Source of the DNA: Cytophagaceae bacterium
GTDB lineage: Bacteria; Bacteroidota; Bacteroidia; Cytophagales; Flexibacteraceae
Direction: 5' to 3'
Length of the DNA stretch: 64,000 bases
Assembly (NCBI GenBank): GCA_947458545.1
Contig: CANGYH010000001.1
Location: forward strand, 1,488,001 to 1,552,000
Shown: positions 18,301 through 24,119 of the stretch, piece after piece
Position numbering within the stretch: the stretch's first letter is position 1
How the letters are laid out: every line of letters starts with the position of its first letter
Notes under the pieces: generated by a model
Database searches by the model: none
What the model saw: the letters and a program-made list of their open reading frames with translations, nothing else
Told to the model about the DNA's origin: nothing
Translations under genes and position numbers: made by a program

Positions 18301-19178
18301 CAGACCAAGACATTGCCAACCCGGCCCTCTCTACGGTAACGGCGCAGGTGCGCTGCCTCAACGGCCGCCAGATACCTGTGCTCAACAACTGGTTCTCTGA
18401 AGGAGCCTTCTCGGTAAACGACCGTACGTCTTGCGGGCAGGTGACCAACTCCTGGGACCCTAACGACAAGCAGGTAAGCCCCGTGGGCCGCGGCCCGCGA
18501 GGTATTGTACCTCCCGGGACGGAACTGACCTACACCATCCGCTTCCAGAACACGGGCACAGATACAGCCTTCGTGGTGCAGGTGTACGACACGCTGGACA
18601 TCACCCACCTGGATCTTTCGACCCTGCGCATTGGGGCAACCTCGCACCCGGGCGGCACCTTCAACATCTCTGGGCAAGGCCAGCCCGTATTGCACTGGCG
18701 CTGGAACCGCATCATGCTGCCCGACAGCAACCGCAACAAAGAGGGCAGCATCGGCTACGTTACGTTTGCCATCCGCGCCAAAGCAGATGCACCCCTCGGC
18801 ACAGAGGTGCGCAACAGCGCAGGTATTTACTTTGACTTTAACCCCGTCATCGTAACCAATACCGTGCTATCTACACTTGGCGAGGTACCCAACCAGCCCG
18901 GCGTCGTAGATACGATTCAGGTGATAACCAGCGCCCGTGGCCACAAAGCACGCCCCATGCGCGCTTACCCCAGCCCTACGCGAGACCTGATCTCGATAGA
19001 TGCGCCAGCCCCCGGCCAGATGACCATCACCAACCTGCAAGGGCAGGTAGTGGCCACACAAACCTTGCTACGCAGCGGCAAAGAGACTACCAGCATCAAA
19101 GACCTGCCCGCAGGTACCTACATCATCCAGCTTACAACGGATACAGCCGTCTACACCAGCCGGGTGGTGAAGCTGTAA
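15363..19178 (+). CDS. Giant T9SS-secreted Asp-box protein
   Basis: 1271 aa. A signal peptide (residues 1-36, ending TLAQQ) is followed by about nine Asp-box-like repeats of sialidase/BNR or YCF48 type (TADGGRTFTT, TNDGGRTWAY, TADGGTTWFT, TRDGGRTWRD, TTDGGITFDT, SNGGRSWTRG, TNDGGLTWQP), implying a beta-propeller over residues 50-690. Then come a carboxypeptidase-regulatory-like segment (GLPGRIIVAEPQMSYAYTDENGRY), a CARDB/DUF11-like region with SWDPNDKQVSPVGRG and LTYTIRFQNTGTDTA, and a type A sorting domain (YPSPTRDLISID ... LPAGTYIIQL). It should be exported by the Sec pathway and T9SS to the cell surface. The start is ATG at 15363 or 15366. A strong terminator follows. Confidence 0.85.
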   Translation: MMTLSNALRIPGILRFVAYGWLSMLAWLALTSTTLAQQVPFGRSGWKWDSRQVTEKPIKAISFWTADSGYVMTDTELILTADGGRTFTTSPFNGPPLGWQWLAQEVLGNSFWFSSRRGIVTVRPTAFAGWGNYDITTYSTNDGGRTWAYLTGGFGGSSWTPLANLPLIRTNASMTMAAATQVGQTFNQLRLTADGGTTWFTPDSVLTPNPAGPQGGIEDIYFGPGNAILVSTRREIYRSVNNGYTFRRVYESPYTDNTLGAREFWFTGNSGVAFVQPTPLSYSVAVLTRDGGRTWRDSLDYIGGSTSLANASQSFPFGPRLVLTRTVSSGFAVYELATGAWRQTITPAFNGNTNMWGTATVSPLSVRPGTTQVIFGDLYGLLYAMDTSLVARYINRPNTQARSFQNMIGGRRDIRTAASSNWITTDGGITFDTIKPFAAPTCNAPPVTLYTKGGKAFGYCGAQFYRSSNGGRSWTRGGFIPDLVGAFCMVDSLVGYVYGQGNILFPTAALFRTTDGCRTFTRVGTSNKSTALSFATRLIGFKTRITSSQPLPTERTNDGGLTWQPDPSNPGNTVPATLPTFVTPSAGFLANMITLDTGRTYRPIDPTGSFSQPFWLDDRTIVAFRAEVRPQGMENRLMVSKNYGRTWTPISGPLPNAVNTTDLLYLGGTRFRIFGTAGLQYDLDAEGFLDIDEDLIAGTVREEVDRNCATRDTNERGLPGRIIVAEPQMSYAYTDENGRYEMGLGGDTVRVRQLILDPLQRTYATKVCDTLYRMRLRPGVVDTNFHADFANRINACAQLEARPWPVRARSCSTAVHGITIWNRGLGTARDTVFVRVYLPRLFRLDSATLPYRFDPADSSYRFAYVGEFLGGTSQQLLMYSHTECGIPLTDFCLRVITEYAGLSCSDARLGDGSMVAAGVACQGDTSIITVYNGGQGMNIDRQIRLYVDSSLVRRFDYRLSAQQSLRIGVVANGGILRLEADQDIANPALSTVTAQVRCLNGRQIPVLNNWFSEGAFSVNDRTSCGQVTNSWDPNDKQVSPVGRGPRGIVPPGTELTYTIRFQNTGTDTAFVVQVYDTLDITHLDLSTLRIGATSHPGGTFNISGQGQPVLHWRWNRIMLPDSNRNKEGSIGYVTFAIRAKADAPLGTEVRNSAGIYFDFNPVIVTNTVLSTLGEVPNQPGVVDTIQVITSARGHKARPMRAYPSPTRDLISIDAPAPGQMTITNLQGQVVATQTLLRSGKETTSIKDLPAGTYIIQLTTDTAVYTSRVVKL

Positions 19179-19201
19179 GCCAGGCCAGCCCCAAAAATAG
19201 C

Positions 19202-19240
19202 AAAGGCCCCCTTCCGAAATGGAAGGGGGCCTTTGCTTTT
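19202..19240. terminator. Bidirectional terminator between the Asp-box gene and tRNA-Leu
   Basis: AAAGGCCCCCTTCC-gaaat-GGAAGGGGGCCTTT, a 14-bp perfect stem, followed by GCTTTTG. It can serve the gene on the plus strand and the tRNA on the minus strand. Confidence 0.9.
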
Positions 19241-19241
19241 G

Positions 19242-19325
19242 TACCCGGGGCCGGGGTCGAACCGGCACGGCCTTGCGGCCATTGGTGTTTGAGACCAACG
19301 CGTCTACCGATTCCGCCACCCGGGC
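19242..19325 (-). tRNA. tRNA-Leu (anticodon CAA)
   Basis: An 84-nt type II tRNA. The acceptor is GCCCGGG paired with CCCGGGT, the D region is GGCGGAATCGGTAGACGC, the anticodon stem is TTGGT/ACCAA with loop CTCAAAC giving CAA, the long variable arm is around TGGCCGCAAGGCCG, and the T arm is GCCGGTTCGACCCCGGC. Reads UUG codons. The CCA end is not encoded. The first acceptor pair appears to be G-U. Confidence 0.93.
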
Positions 19326-19387
19326 AGGGGTTCTCTTCAGTAGGGCTGCAAAGATAGCAGTAGGCTGGCTTCTCTAAAACAGCCATT

Positions 19388-19436
19388 TTGGCATATTATC
19401 ACCGGTCGACAATCAAGAATAATGCCAATTTGGCAT
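19388..19436. promoter_or_regulatory. Possible operator upstream of the Hsp20 gene
   Basis: A perfect 15-nt palindrome ATGCCAA-T-TTGGCAT lies at 19422-19436, with one more TTGGCAT half site at 19388-19394, about 100 nt before the Hsp20 start. The sites are 42 nt apart, near four helical turns. Confidence 0.4.
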
Positions 19437-19533
19437 CTTATGTGGGGTGGAATATTCCTTGTTAGGAGATAGGCGTCTGCAAGCCCTGGCGGGCCTGCAG
19501 GCTTCAAGCAAGAAAACAAACCCAAACAACAAC

Positions 19534-19977
19534 ATGTCACTCGTAACCTACCGCCCCCGCCGCTCGGGCATGCCGAGCCTGTTTAACGACGACTTTGTGC
19601 GCACCTTTTTCGGCCCCGAGGCCCAGTGGCCTACGGCCCCCAACAGCAAGTTTGTGCCCGCCGTCAACGTAGAAGAGTCTGACGAGGCCTACCGCCTGCA
19701 CTTTGCCGTGCCCGGCCGCAAGAAGGAAGACCTGAAGGTGAACGTAGAAGCCAACGTGCTGACGGTGAGCTACCAAGAGCAGAAAGACCAGGAGCAACAA
19801 ACCGGCAAGGTGCACCTACGCGAGTTTGCGCGCAAGAGCTTTAGCCGCAGCTTCCAACTGCCCGAAACGGTGAACGCCGAGCAGATCCAGGCGGCTTACA
19901 CGGATGGGATCCTGACCATCAGCCTGCCCAAGCATCCCGTGGCGGCCGCACAGGCCCGTGCCATCACGATTGCCTAA
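19534..19977 (+). CDS. Small heat shock protein, Hsp20/alpha-crystallin family
   Basis: A 147-aa ATP-independent chaperone that holds unfolding proteins in the cytoplasm. The start is the ATG at 19534 (MSLVTYRPRRSGMPSLFNDDFVRTFF), the usual N-terminus of Bacteroidota Hsp20; 29 upstream in-frame codons are leader. The alpha-crystallin domain covers about residues 42-135 (VPAVNVEESDEAYRLHFAVPG, KVNVEANVLTVSYQ, and the family signature AYTDGILTISLPK). The C-terminal ITI is an IxI-type tail used in oligomer assembly. It is a single gene; the palindromic half sites upstream could be a stress operator. Confidence 0.95.
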   Translation: MSLVTYRPRRSGMPSLFNDDFVRTFFGPEAQWPTAPNSKFVPAVNVEESDEAYRLHFAVPGRKKEDLKVNVEANVLTVSYQEQKDQEQQTGKVHLREFARKSFSRSFQLPETVNAEQIQAAYTDGILTISLPKHPVAAAQARAITIA

Positions 19978-20073
19978 TCAGACCCCGGCCCACACAACCA
20001 TGCCCGGCTGCCTTGGGTGGCCGGGCATTTTGTGTGTTAAGGGCCAGGTATATCTCTTGGGCAGGGAAGCGCG

Positions 20074-20080
20074 TATTTTG
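20074..20080 (+). promoter_or_regulatory. -7 box of the AlbA_2 gene
   Basis: TATTTTG ends 7 nt before the ATG at 20088, so the predicted transcript starts at or next to the start codon. Confidence 0.5.
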
Positions 20081-20087
20081 CCCCTGT

Positions 20088-20744
20088 ATGTTGGATGCTG
20101 CCGCCCTCCGCCGCTTGGTTGCCGCCGGCGAGACCGACCGGGTCGAGTTTAAGCGCAAGGTGGCCCACCCCCTCAAGGTGGCCCGCGAGGCGGTGGCCTT
20201 TGCCAACTCGGGTGGCGGCGTGTTGCTGATAGGCGTAGAAGACAACCGAACCCTGCCAGGCCTGAAAGACCCCGACGGCGACGAGTTTCTGCTAGACCGT
20301 GCCCTGGCCCTGGCCTGCCGCCCGCAGGTGCCGCACCGGCGATACCGGGTGCCTATTACTGACGAGACCTGGGTGCTGGTGTACGAGATTGCCGAGGGCC
20401 CCGACAAACCCTACGCCTTGCTGGAAGAGGATACAGAGACGGTGTACGTCCGCGTGCAAGACCGGGCACTGCAGGCCAGCCGAGAGCTGCGGCAGATTCT
20501 GCGCCAGCAGAAAAAGGACAAGGCCCTGCGCTACGAGTTTGGAGACAAGGAGCGGCAGCTGGTGGCAGCCATCGAGGCGCGGGGCGCCATCACTTTGGCA
20601 GACTTTGCCGCCCTGGCCCAGGTACCCGAGCGCCAGGCCAGCCGCACCCTGGTGCTGCTGGTGCTAGCCGGCCTGCTGGAGATTGTGCCTGCGGTGGGGG
20701 GAGACCTTTTTAAGATAAAAGAGAAGGGAGAAGAGATAGCTTGA
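20088..20744 (+). CDS. AlbA_2 (Schlafen-like) domain protein
   Basis: A 218-aa cytoplasmic protein. Residues 5-125 match the AlbA_2/Schlafen AAA_4 domain (ETDRVEFKRKVAHPLKVAREAVAFANSGGGVLLIGVEDN). This fold is found in putative regulators and in some defence and toxin proteins, but no function can be assigned. The C-terminal part (about 150-212) looks like a winged helix (ERQLVAAIEARGAITLADFAALAQVPERQASRTLVLLVLAGLLEI), so DNA binding is plausible. I start it at 20088 because the -7 box ends 7 nt before; the frame is open to 20013 but that part overlaps the promoter. The next stretch holds a candidate RNA. Confidence 0.8.
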   Translation: MLDAAALRRLVAAGETDRVEFKRKVAHPLKVAREAVAFANSGGGVLLIGVEDNRTLPGLKDPDGDEFLLDRALALACRPQVPHRRYRVPITDETWVLVYEIAEGPDKPYALLEEDTETVYVRVQDRALQASRELRQILRQQKKDKALRYEFGDKERQLVAAIEARGAITLADFAALAQVPERQASRTLVLLVLAGLLEIVPAVGGDLFKIKEKGEEIA

Positions 20745-20789
20745 GTTAGCGCGTCTATTTGTTTGGAACCAAACACTTAGAAGTGCGTT

Positions 20790-20912
20790 ATTTGTAATAG
20801 CTACCTGGGATGGTGCGCCATGCCAGGATCCGGGGTAACACCCGGAACCACCCCGAGAGCAAGCCTCTTGGCTTCAGGCGAGATCCTCGAAAGAGGTCTC
20901 GCCTTTTTTTAT
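20790..20912 (+). ncRNA. Candidate structured small RNA ending in an intrinsic terminator
   Basis: The stretch 20745-20912 after the AlbA_2 gene codes for nothing but contains consecutive hairpins: ATGG-TGCG-CCAT (about 20813-20824), CCGGGGT-AAC-ACCCGG (about 20830-20845), AAGCC-TCTT-GGCTT (about 20861-20874), and a terminator. A promoter-like TTG near 20763 and TTATTTG near 20786 would give an RNA of about 115 nt. I compared it with the 4.5S RNA core and with common riboswitch motifs from memory and found no match. It could also be just a long structured 3' UTR. Confidence 0.35.
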
Positions 20913-21470
20913 TATATTTAGAATTCCATTATATCCTTTCTCTTCCCAAATTAATCTACTAAATTTAAGGATGTTGGATTTATAAATCACATGTACCCTA
21001 TCCATATGTGCAGAAGCATTATACCTGCCATTTAACCTTCTGGCTAAAAAATCTGGCGACATGTGATTAGGCACTTTAATGCTACGAATAACTGCCTTAC
21101 CCCTTTTTGCGGCATCTTTCAACTGATTATCTAGGGTATATTCCTTTGCCTTCGTTACATTCTTAAATTCAATTAAGACATGTTCTTCATCAAGGAAGCC
21201 GTCAGGAGATAGAATTCCCCGACCAGCCTCGTCAACTTCCGGTGCCAGTAAAACTACCAAATGGCCTCGCTGTGTATACTCCAGGGCCATTGGGATAGTC
21301 TCTTTTACCTCGCCCTGTATAGAATCTACTTTAGGCGCTTTTAACAACAATCCGCCGTGCAGCCAAGAATCTAGGTGGGGATAATAGCCGGAATTCAGAA
21401 ATCTGCAGGCTAACTCTACAGCCCATAAGGTTGTCTTATTAGCAAAAAGCTCTTTATACCTGTCCTCCAT
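20874..21470 (-). CDS. Putative PD-(D/E)xK-type nuclease-like protein, probably acquired
   Basis: A 198-aa cytoplasmic protein of clearly lower GC than its neighbours. The segment SPDGFLDEEHVLIEFKNVTKAK (about residues 87-108) has the D ... ExK spacing of the nuclease fold seen in CdiA C-terminal tRNase toxins. It is followed by DNQLKDAAKRGKAVIRSI, where such proteins have a conserved helix and strand. That makes an RNA or DNA nuclease plausible, but I see no immunity gene or delivery domain, so I keep it as putative. Its last codons lie in the terminator of the opposite strand, suggesting the gene was inserted there. pheS is immediately upstream on the same strand, 17 bp away. Confidence 0.5.
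   Translation of the reverse strand: MEDRYKELFANKTTLWAVELACRFLNSGYYPHLDSWLHGGLLLKAPKVDSIQGEVKETIPMALEYTQRGHLVVLLAPEVDEAGRGILSPDGFLDEEHVLIEFKNVTKAKEYTLDNQLKDAAKRGKAVIRSIKVPNHMSPDFLARRLNGRYNASAHMDRVHVIYKSNILKFSRLIWEEKGYNGILNIIKKGETSFEDLA
20876..20910 (+). terminator. Intrinsic terminator overlapping the 3' end of the convergent gene
   Basis: AGGCGAGATCCTC-gaaa-GAGGTCTCGCCT followed by seven T. Read on the other strand it encodes the last residues (GETSFEDLA) and the stop codon of the AT-rich gene at 20874-21470. Confidence 0.9.
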
Positions 21471-21487
21471 TCAACATGACCAATAGC

Positions 21488-22522
21488 CTACACCACCGCA
21501 AACTGCCTTAAGAAGCGGACGTCGTTTTCGGTGTAGAGGCGGAGGTCTCGAATTTGGTATTTGAGCATGGCCGAACGCTCTACGCCCATGCCGAAGGCGA
21601 AGCCGGTGTACACGTCGGGGTCTATGCCGCTGTTGCGGAGGACGTTGGGGTGTACCATGCCCGAGCCGCCGATCTCTACCCAGCCGGTGTGCTTGCAGAT
21701 GTTGCAGCCGTCGCCGTGGCAGATTTGGCAACTGATGTCAATCTCGGCGCTGGGCTCGGTGAAGGGGAAGAAGCTGGGGCGGAACCGGATGGCCGTCTCC
21801 GGCGAGAAGAAGGTGCGGACGAAGTAATACAGCGTCTCTTTGAGATCGACGAAGCTTACGTCTTTGTCTATGTACAAGCCTTCTATCTGGTGAAAGAGGC
21901 AGTGGGCGCGGGCGCTGATGGCCTCGTTGCGGTACACGCGGCCGGGCATCAGGCTACGGATGGGCGGCTGGCGCTCTTGCATGACGCGGATCTGCACCGG
22001 GCTGGTGTGGGTACGCAGCACGACGTCTCCGCCCGGGCCGCCGCGCTCTACGAAGAACGTGTCTTGCATCTCGCGGGCAGGGTGGTCGGGCGGGAAGTTG
22101 AGCGCCGTGAAGTTGTGCCAATCGTCTTCAATTTCGGGCCCGTCGGCTACGGCAAAGCCGATTTGGCGGAAGACGGCTAGCATCTGGTCTCGCACCAGGT
22201 TGAGAATGTGGCGGCTGCCCAGGGCATGGGGCGGGGGCGGCAGCGTAAGGTCAAGCAGGGGGCCGGTGGAGGCTTCAGCAGCGGCCTCGGCGGCGGCCTT
22301 GGCCGTGGCAAAGGTTTCTTCTGCCCTGTTTTTGAGGTTGTTGAGGATCTGGCCCATCTCCTTACGCTGGGCAGGCTCCACCTCTTTGAGGCGGCCAAAG
22401 AGGCCTTGCACCAGGCCGTTACGGCTCAAAAAGCGCAGGCGGAAGGCCTCCAGCGCATCGGGGGTTTGTAAGGGGGCAGCTTCAATCTCGGCCAGGTACC
22501 CGGCGACCTCGTCTTGCAACAT
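21488..22522 (-). CDS. pheS: Phenylalanine--tRNA ligase alpha subunit
   Basis: A 344-aa class II synthetase catalytic subunit that charges tRNA-Phe together with PheT, which is not in the window. The N-terminal coiled coil (1-85) is followed by HPLGSRHILN-like sequence and motif 2 (MPGRVYRNEAISARAHCLFHQIEG). Further on are FFPFTEPSAEIDISC, CxxC pairs (ISCQICHGDGCNICKHTGWVEIGG) and motif 3 (GFAFGMGVERSAML). The GACCTTTG box ends 4 nt before the ATG, so the message should be leaderless. Length and order are normal for the family. Confidence 0.97.
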   Translation of the reverse strand: MLQDEVAGYLAEIEAAPLQTPDALEAFRLRFLSRNGLVQGLFGRLKEVEPAQRKEMGQILNNLKNRAEETFATAKAAAEAAAEASTGPLLDLTLPPPPHALGSRHILNLVRDQMLAVFRQIGFAVADGPEIEDDWHNFTALNFPPDHPAREMQDTFFVERGGPGGDVVLRTHTSPVQIRVMQERQPPIRSLMPGRVYRNEAISARAHCLFHQIEGLYIDKDVSFVDLKETLYYFVRTFFSPETAIRFRPSFFPFTEPSAEIDISCQICHGDGCNICKHTGWVEIGGSGMVHPNVLRNSGIDPDVYTGFAFGMGVERSAMLKYQIRDLRLYTENDVRFLRQFAVV

Positions 22523-22534
22523 GGGGCAAAGGTC
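22523..22534 (-). promoter_or_regulatory. -7 box of pheS, nearly leaderless
   Basis: The minus strand reads GACCTTTG-CCCC-ATG; the box ends 4 nt before the start codon. Confidence 0.6.
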
Positions 22535-22566
22535 GGCAACAGGCGCGCGTTTTGTGGGGCAAGTCT

Positions 22567-23802
22567 TCAGGGTTTGCCAGCTGCCAGGTGTTCCTTCAGG
22601 TAGGCTTCTATTTCAGAAAGGCCATCCACCAGCAACCGGCCCTGGTTGTCTAGAAGCCAGTAGGTGCCGTACACTTGGAGGTTCATATCTCGATTGAAGG
22701 CACGGTTGCTTTCCAATTGCAGCCAGGGCAAGGGATTTACTTGGAGAAACTCCGCCGTAGGCCCTGGGTCTGTGGTTATACCTACTATTTGAAGCGAAGT
22801 TCCATACCGCTGATGCAAGGATTTTAGCCGAGGTATGCTTTTGATGCACCCCTTGCACCAGGTGCCCCAGTTGTCAATCAACGTGTAAGGGGCTTTGTGC
22901 CAGAGGGTGTCGAAGGCTACTTTGCGGGCGGTGTCGTCGTTGCGGCGCAGTTTGTAGTTCTTCATCTTGTCGCCGAACAAGAAAAGGGCGGGTGGGCGCT
23001 CCGAGGGGCTTAGCGTCAGTTTGCCAGTAAGTGTGTCGATGGCCTCGATGCACCACCAGCTGGTATCGCTCCATGCGCGAATCCGGGTACCCACCTGAAG
23101 CTCATGGGGGCTGTGGCGCGGGCTGGGGTAGGTTTCTCGTTGGCCGGATGGGCCAAACCAAACCTGCTCATATTTACTGTTGCCCCAGATACCATCGTTA
23201 TTTACATCGCGGAGGTAAAGGCTTTGGCCGTTGGGCAGGGGTGTCTCGGTTTGGGTAAGACTTTCTTTCCTTAGCCAGAAGTTGGGCCAGACCAGATCTC
23301 GGGTAGGGCGGCGACGGGCGCTCACGTACATCAAAAAGGCTAGATCGGTGGAGGGGGTCCCCAGCATCGACAAGCGGAACTGACCGTATGCACCCGGCAC
23401 GGTAGGATGCGGCAGGGTGAAAGCCGGTGTATAGTCGAGCGAGTCTTTGAGCAAGTAGCCGGGGCCGTCGTTGCGCAGGTCTCGGTCGTGATTCACGTCT
23501 GCATAAACCCTGCGGCTACCATCGGGTAAGATCTCCTGCACAACCAATAGGGCTTTATCTGGTGCATTGCCGTTGTAGCAATAGCCAGATAAGAGCTTGC
23601 TCCCTTCCGTTAACTCTGGCATCTTGACGGCCACCAACGTATCGTTCGTACGCGATTTAGGCACCAGCCCATCGCGCTCCATGCGGTAGAAGGCGATGTG
23701 GCCGCTGCCGGCACCAAATCTTTTAGAGACGTCGGGCTGTATCTCCCATTGCTGGGCGAGGGCTGTAATGGGTAAAATGCAGAAAAACAGGATAGCACGC
23801 AT
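22567..23802 (-). CDS. Secreted thioredoxin-fold (TlpA-like) protein
   Basis: 411 aa from the ATG at 23802, chosen because MRAILFFCILPITALAQQ is a signal peptide; the frame extends 15 codons further. The first 270 residues are a beta-rich, otherwise unrecognised region (VNHDRDLRNDGPGYLLKD, LRDVNNDGIWGN). The C-terminal 140 residues are a thioredoxin fold of the TlpA/ResA kind with active site NWGTWCKGCIKS, and VGITTD and the cis-Pro region (YGTYWLLDNQGRLL). It should act as a thiol-disulfide reductant or isomerase in the periplasm or outside the cell. It is downstream of nothing obvious; pheS lies 44 bp beyond its stop on the same strand. Confidence 0.8.
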   Translation of the reverse strand: MRAILFFCILPITALAQQWEIQPDVSKRFGAGSGHIAFYRMERDGLVPKSRTNDTLVAVKMPELTEGSKLLSGYCYNGNAPDKALLVVQEILPDGSRRVYADVNHDRDLRNDGPGYLLKDSLDYTPAFTLPHPTVPGAYGQFRLSMLGTPSTDLAFLMYVSARRRPTRDLVWPNFWLRKESLTQTETPLPNGQSLYLRDVNNDGIWGNSKYEQVWFGPSGQRETYPSPRHSPHELQVGTRIRAWSDTSWWCIEAIDTLTGKLTLSPSERPPALFLFGDKMKNYKLRRNDDTARKVAFDTLWHKAPYTLIDNWGTWCKGCIKSIPRLKSLHQRYGTSLQIVGITTDPGPTAEFLQVNPLPWLQLESNRAFNRDMNLQVYGTYWLLDNQGRLLVDGLSEIEAYLKEHLAAGKP

Positions 23803-24119
23803 GGCACTCAAAGCTACAGATAGCCTATCGTTCAAACTTTCTTGCATTCAATGCATAAATTTCGGCGGGTGGTGTTGCGCCTGGGTTCGTGGTAAAGTAC
23901 CAGCCGAAAGTGGCCTTAACAGAGCCGCCAGTGCACTTGCATATTGTATTTATTGCCAAACTTCCTTTGGCGCTTTCGCGTTAAACACCAAATCCTCTTT
24001 GGGTTGCATTTGCACAAACCCTATCGCTCTTACCAAATTTGTAGTCAGCCTTCTGCCAGAGCGCCTATGGGGTTTCGTGCAAAAGGCCTACACGTTAACT
24101 ATAGAACCTTCTTAACCGC
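23803..24119. other. Intergenic region between divergent secreted-protein genes
   Basis: 317 bp with no gene, RNA or repeat that I can recognise. It must hold the promoters of both flanking genes. Confidence 0.5.

Noticed and set aside
19068-19386. Small open frames such as MAESVDALVSNTNGRKAVPVRPRP over the tRNA-Leu gene
   Set aside because: They are translations of the tRNA and its terminator, a well-known annotation artefact.
20790-20912. 4.5S (SRP) RNA
   Set aside because: The conserved tetraloop region with CAGG / GGAA / AGCAG order is not present.
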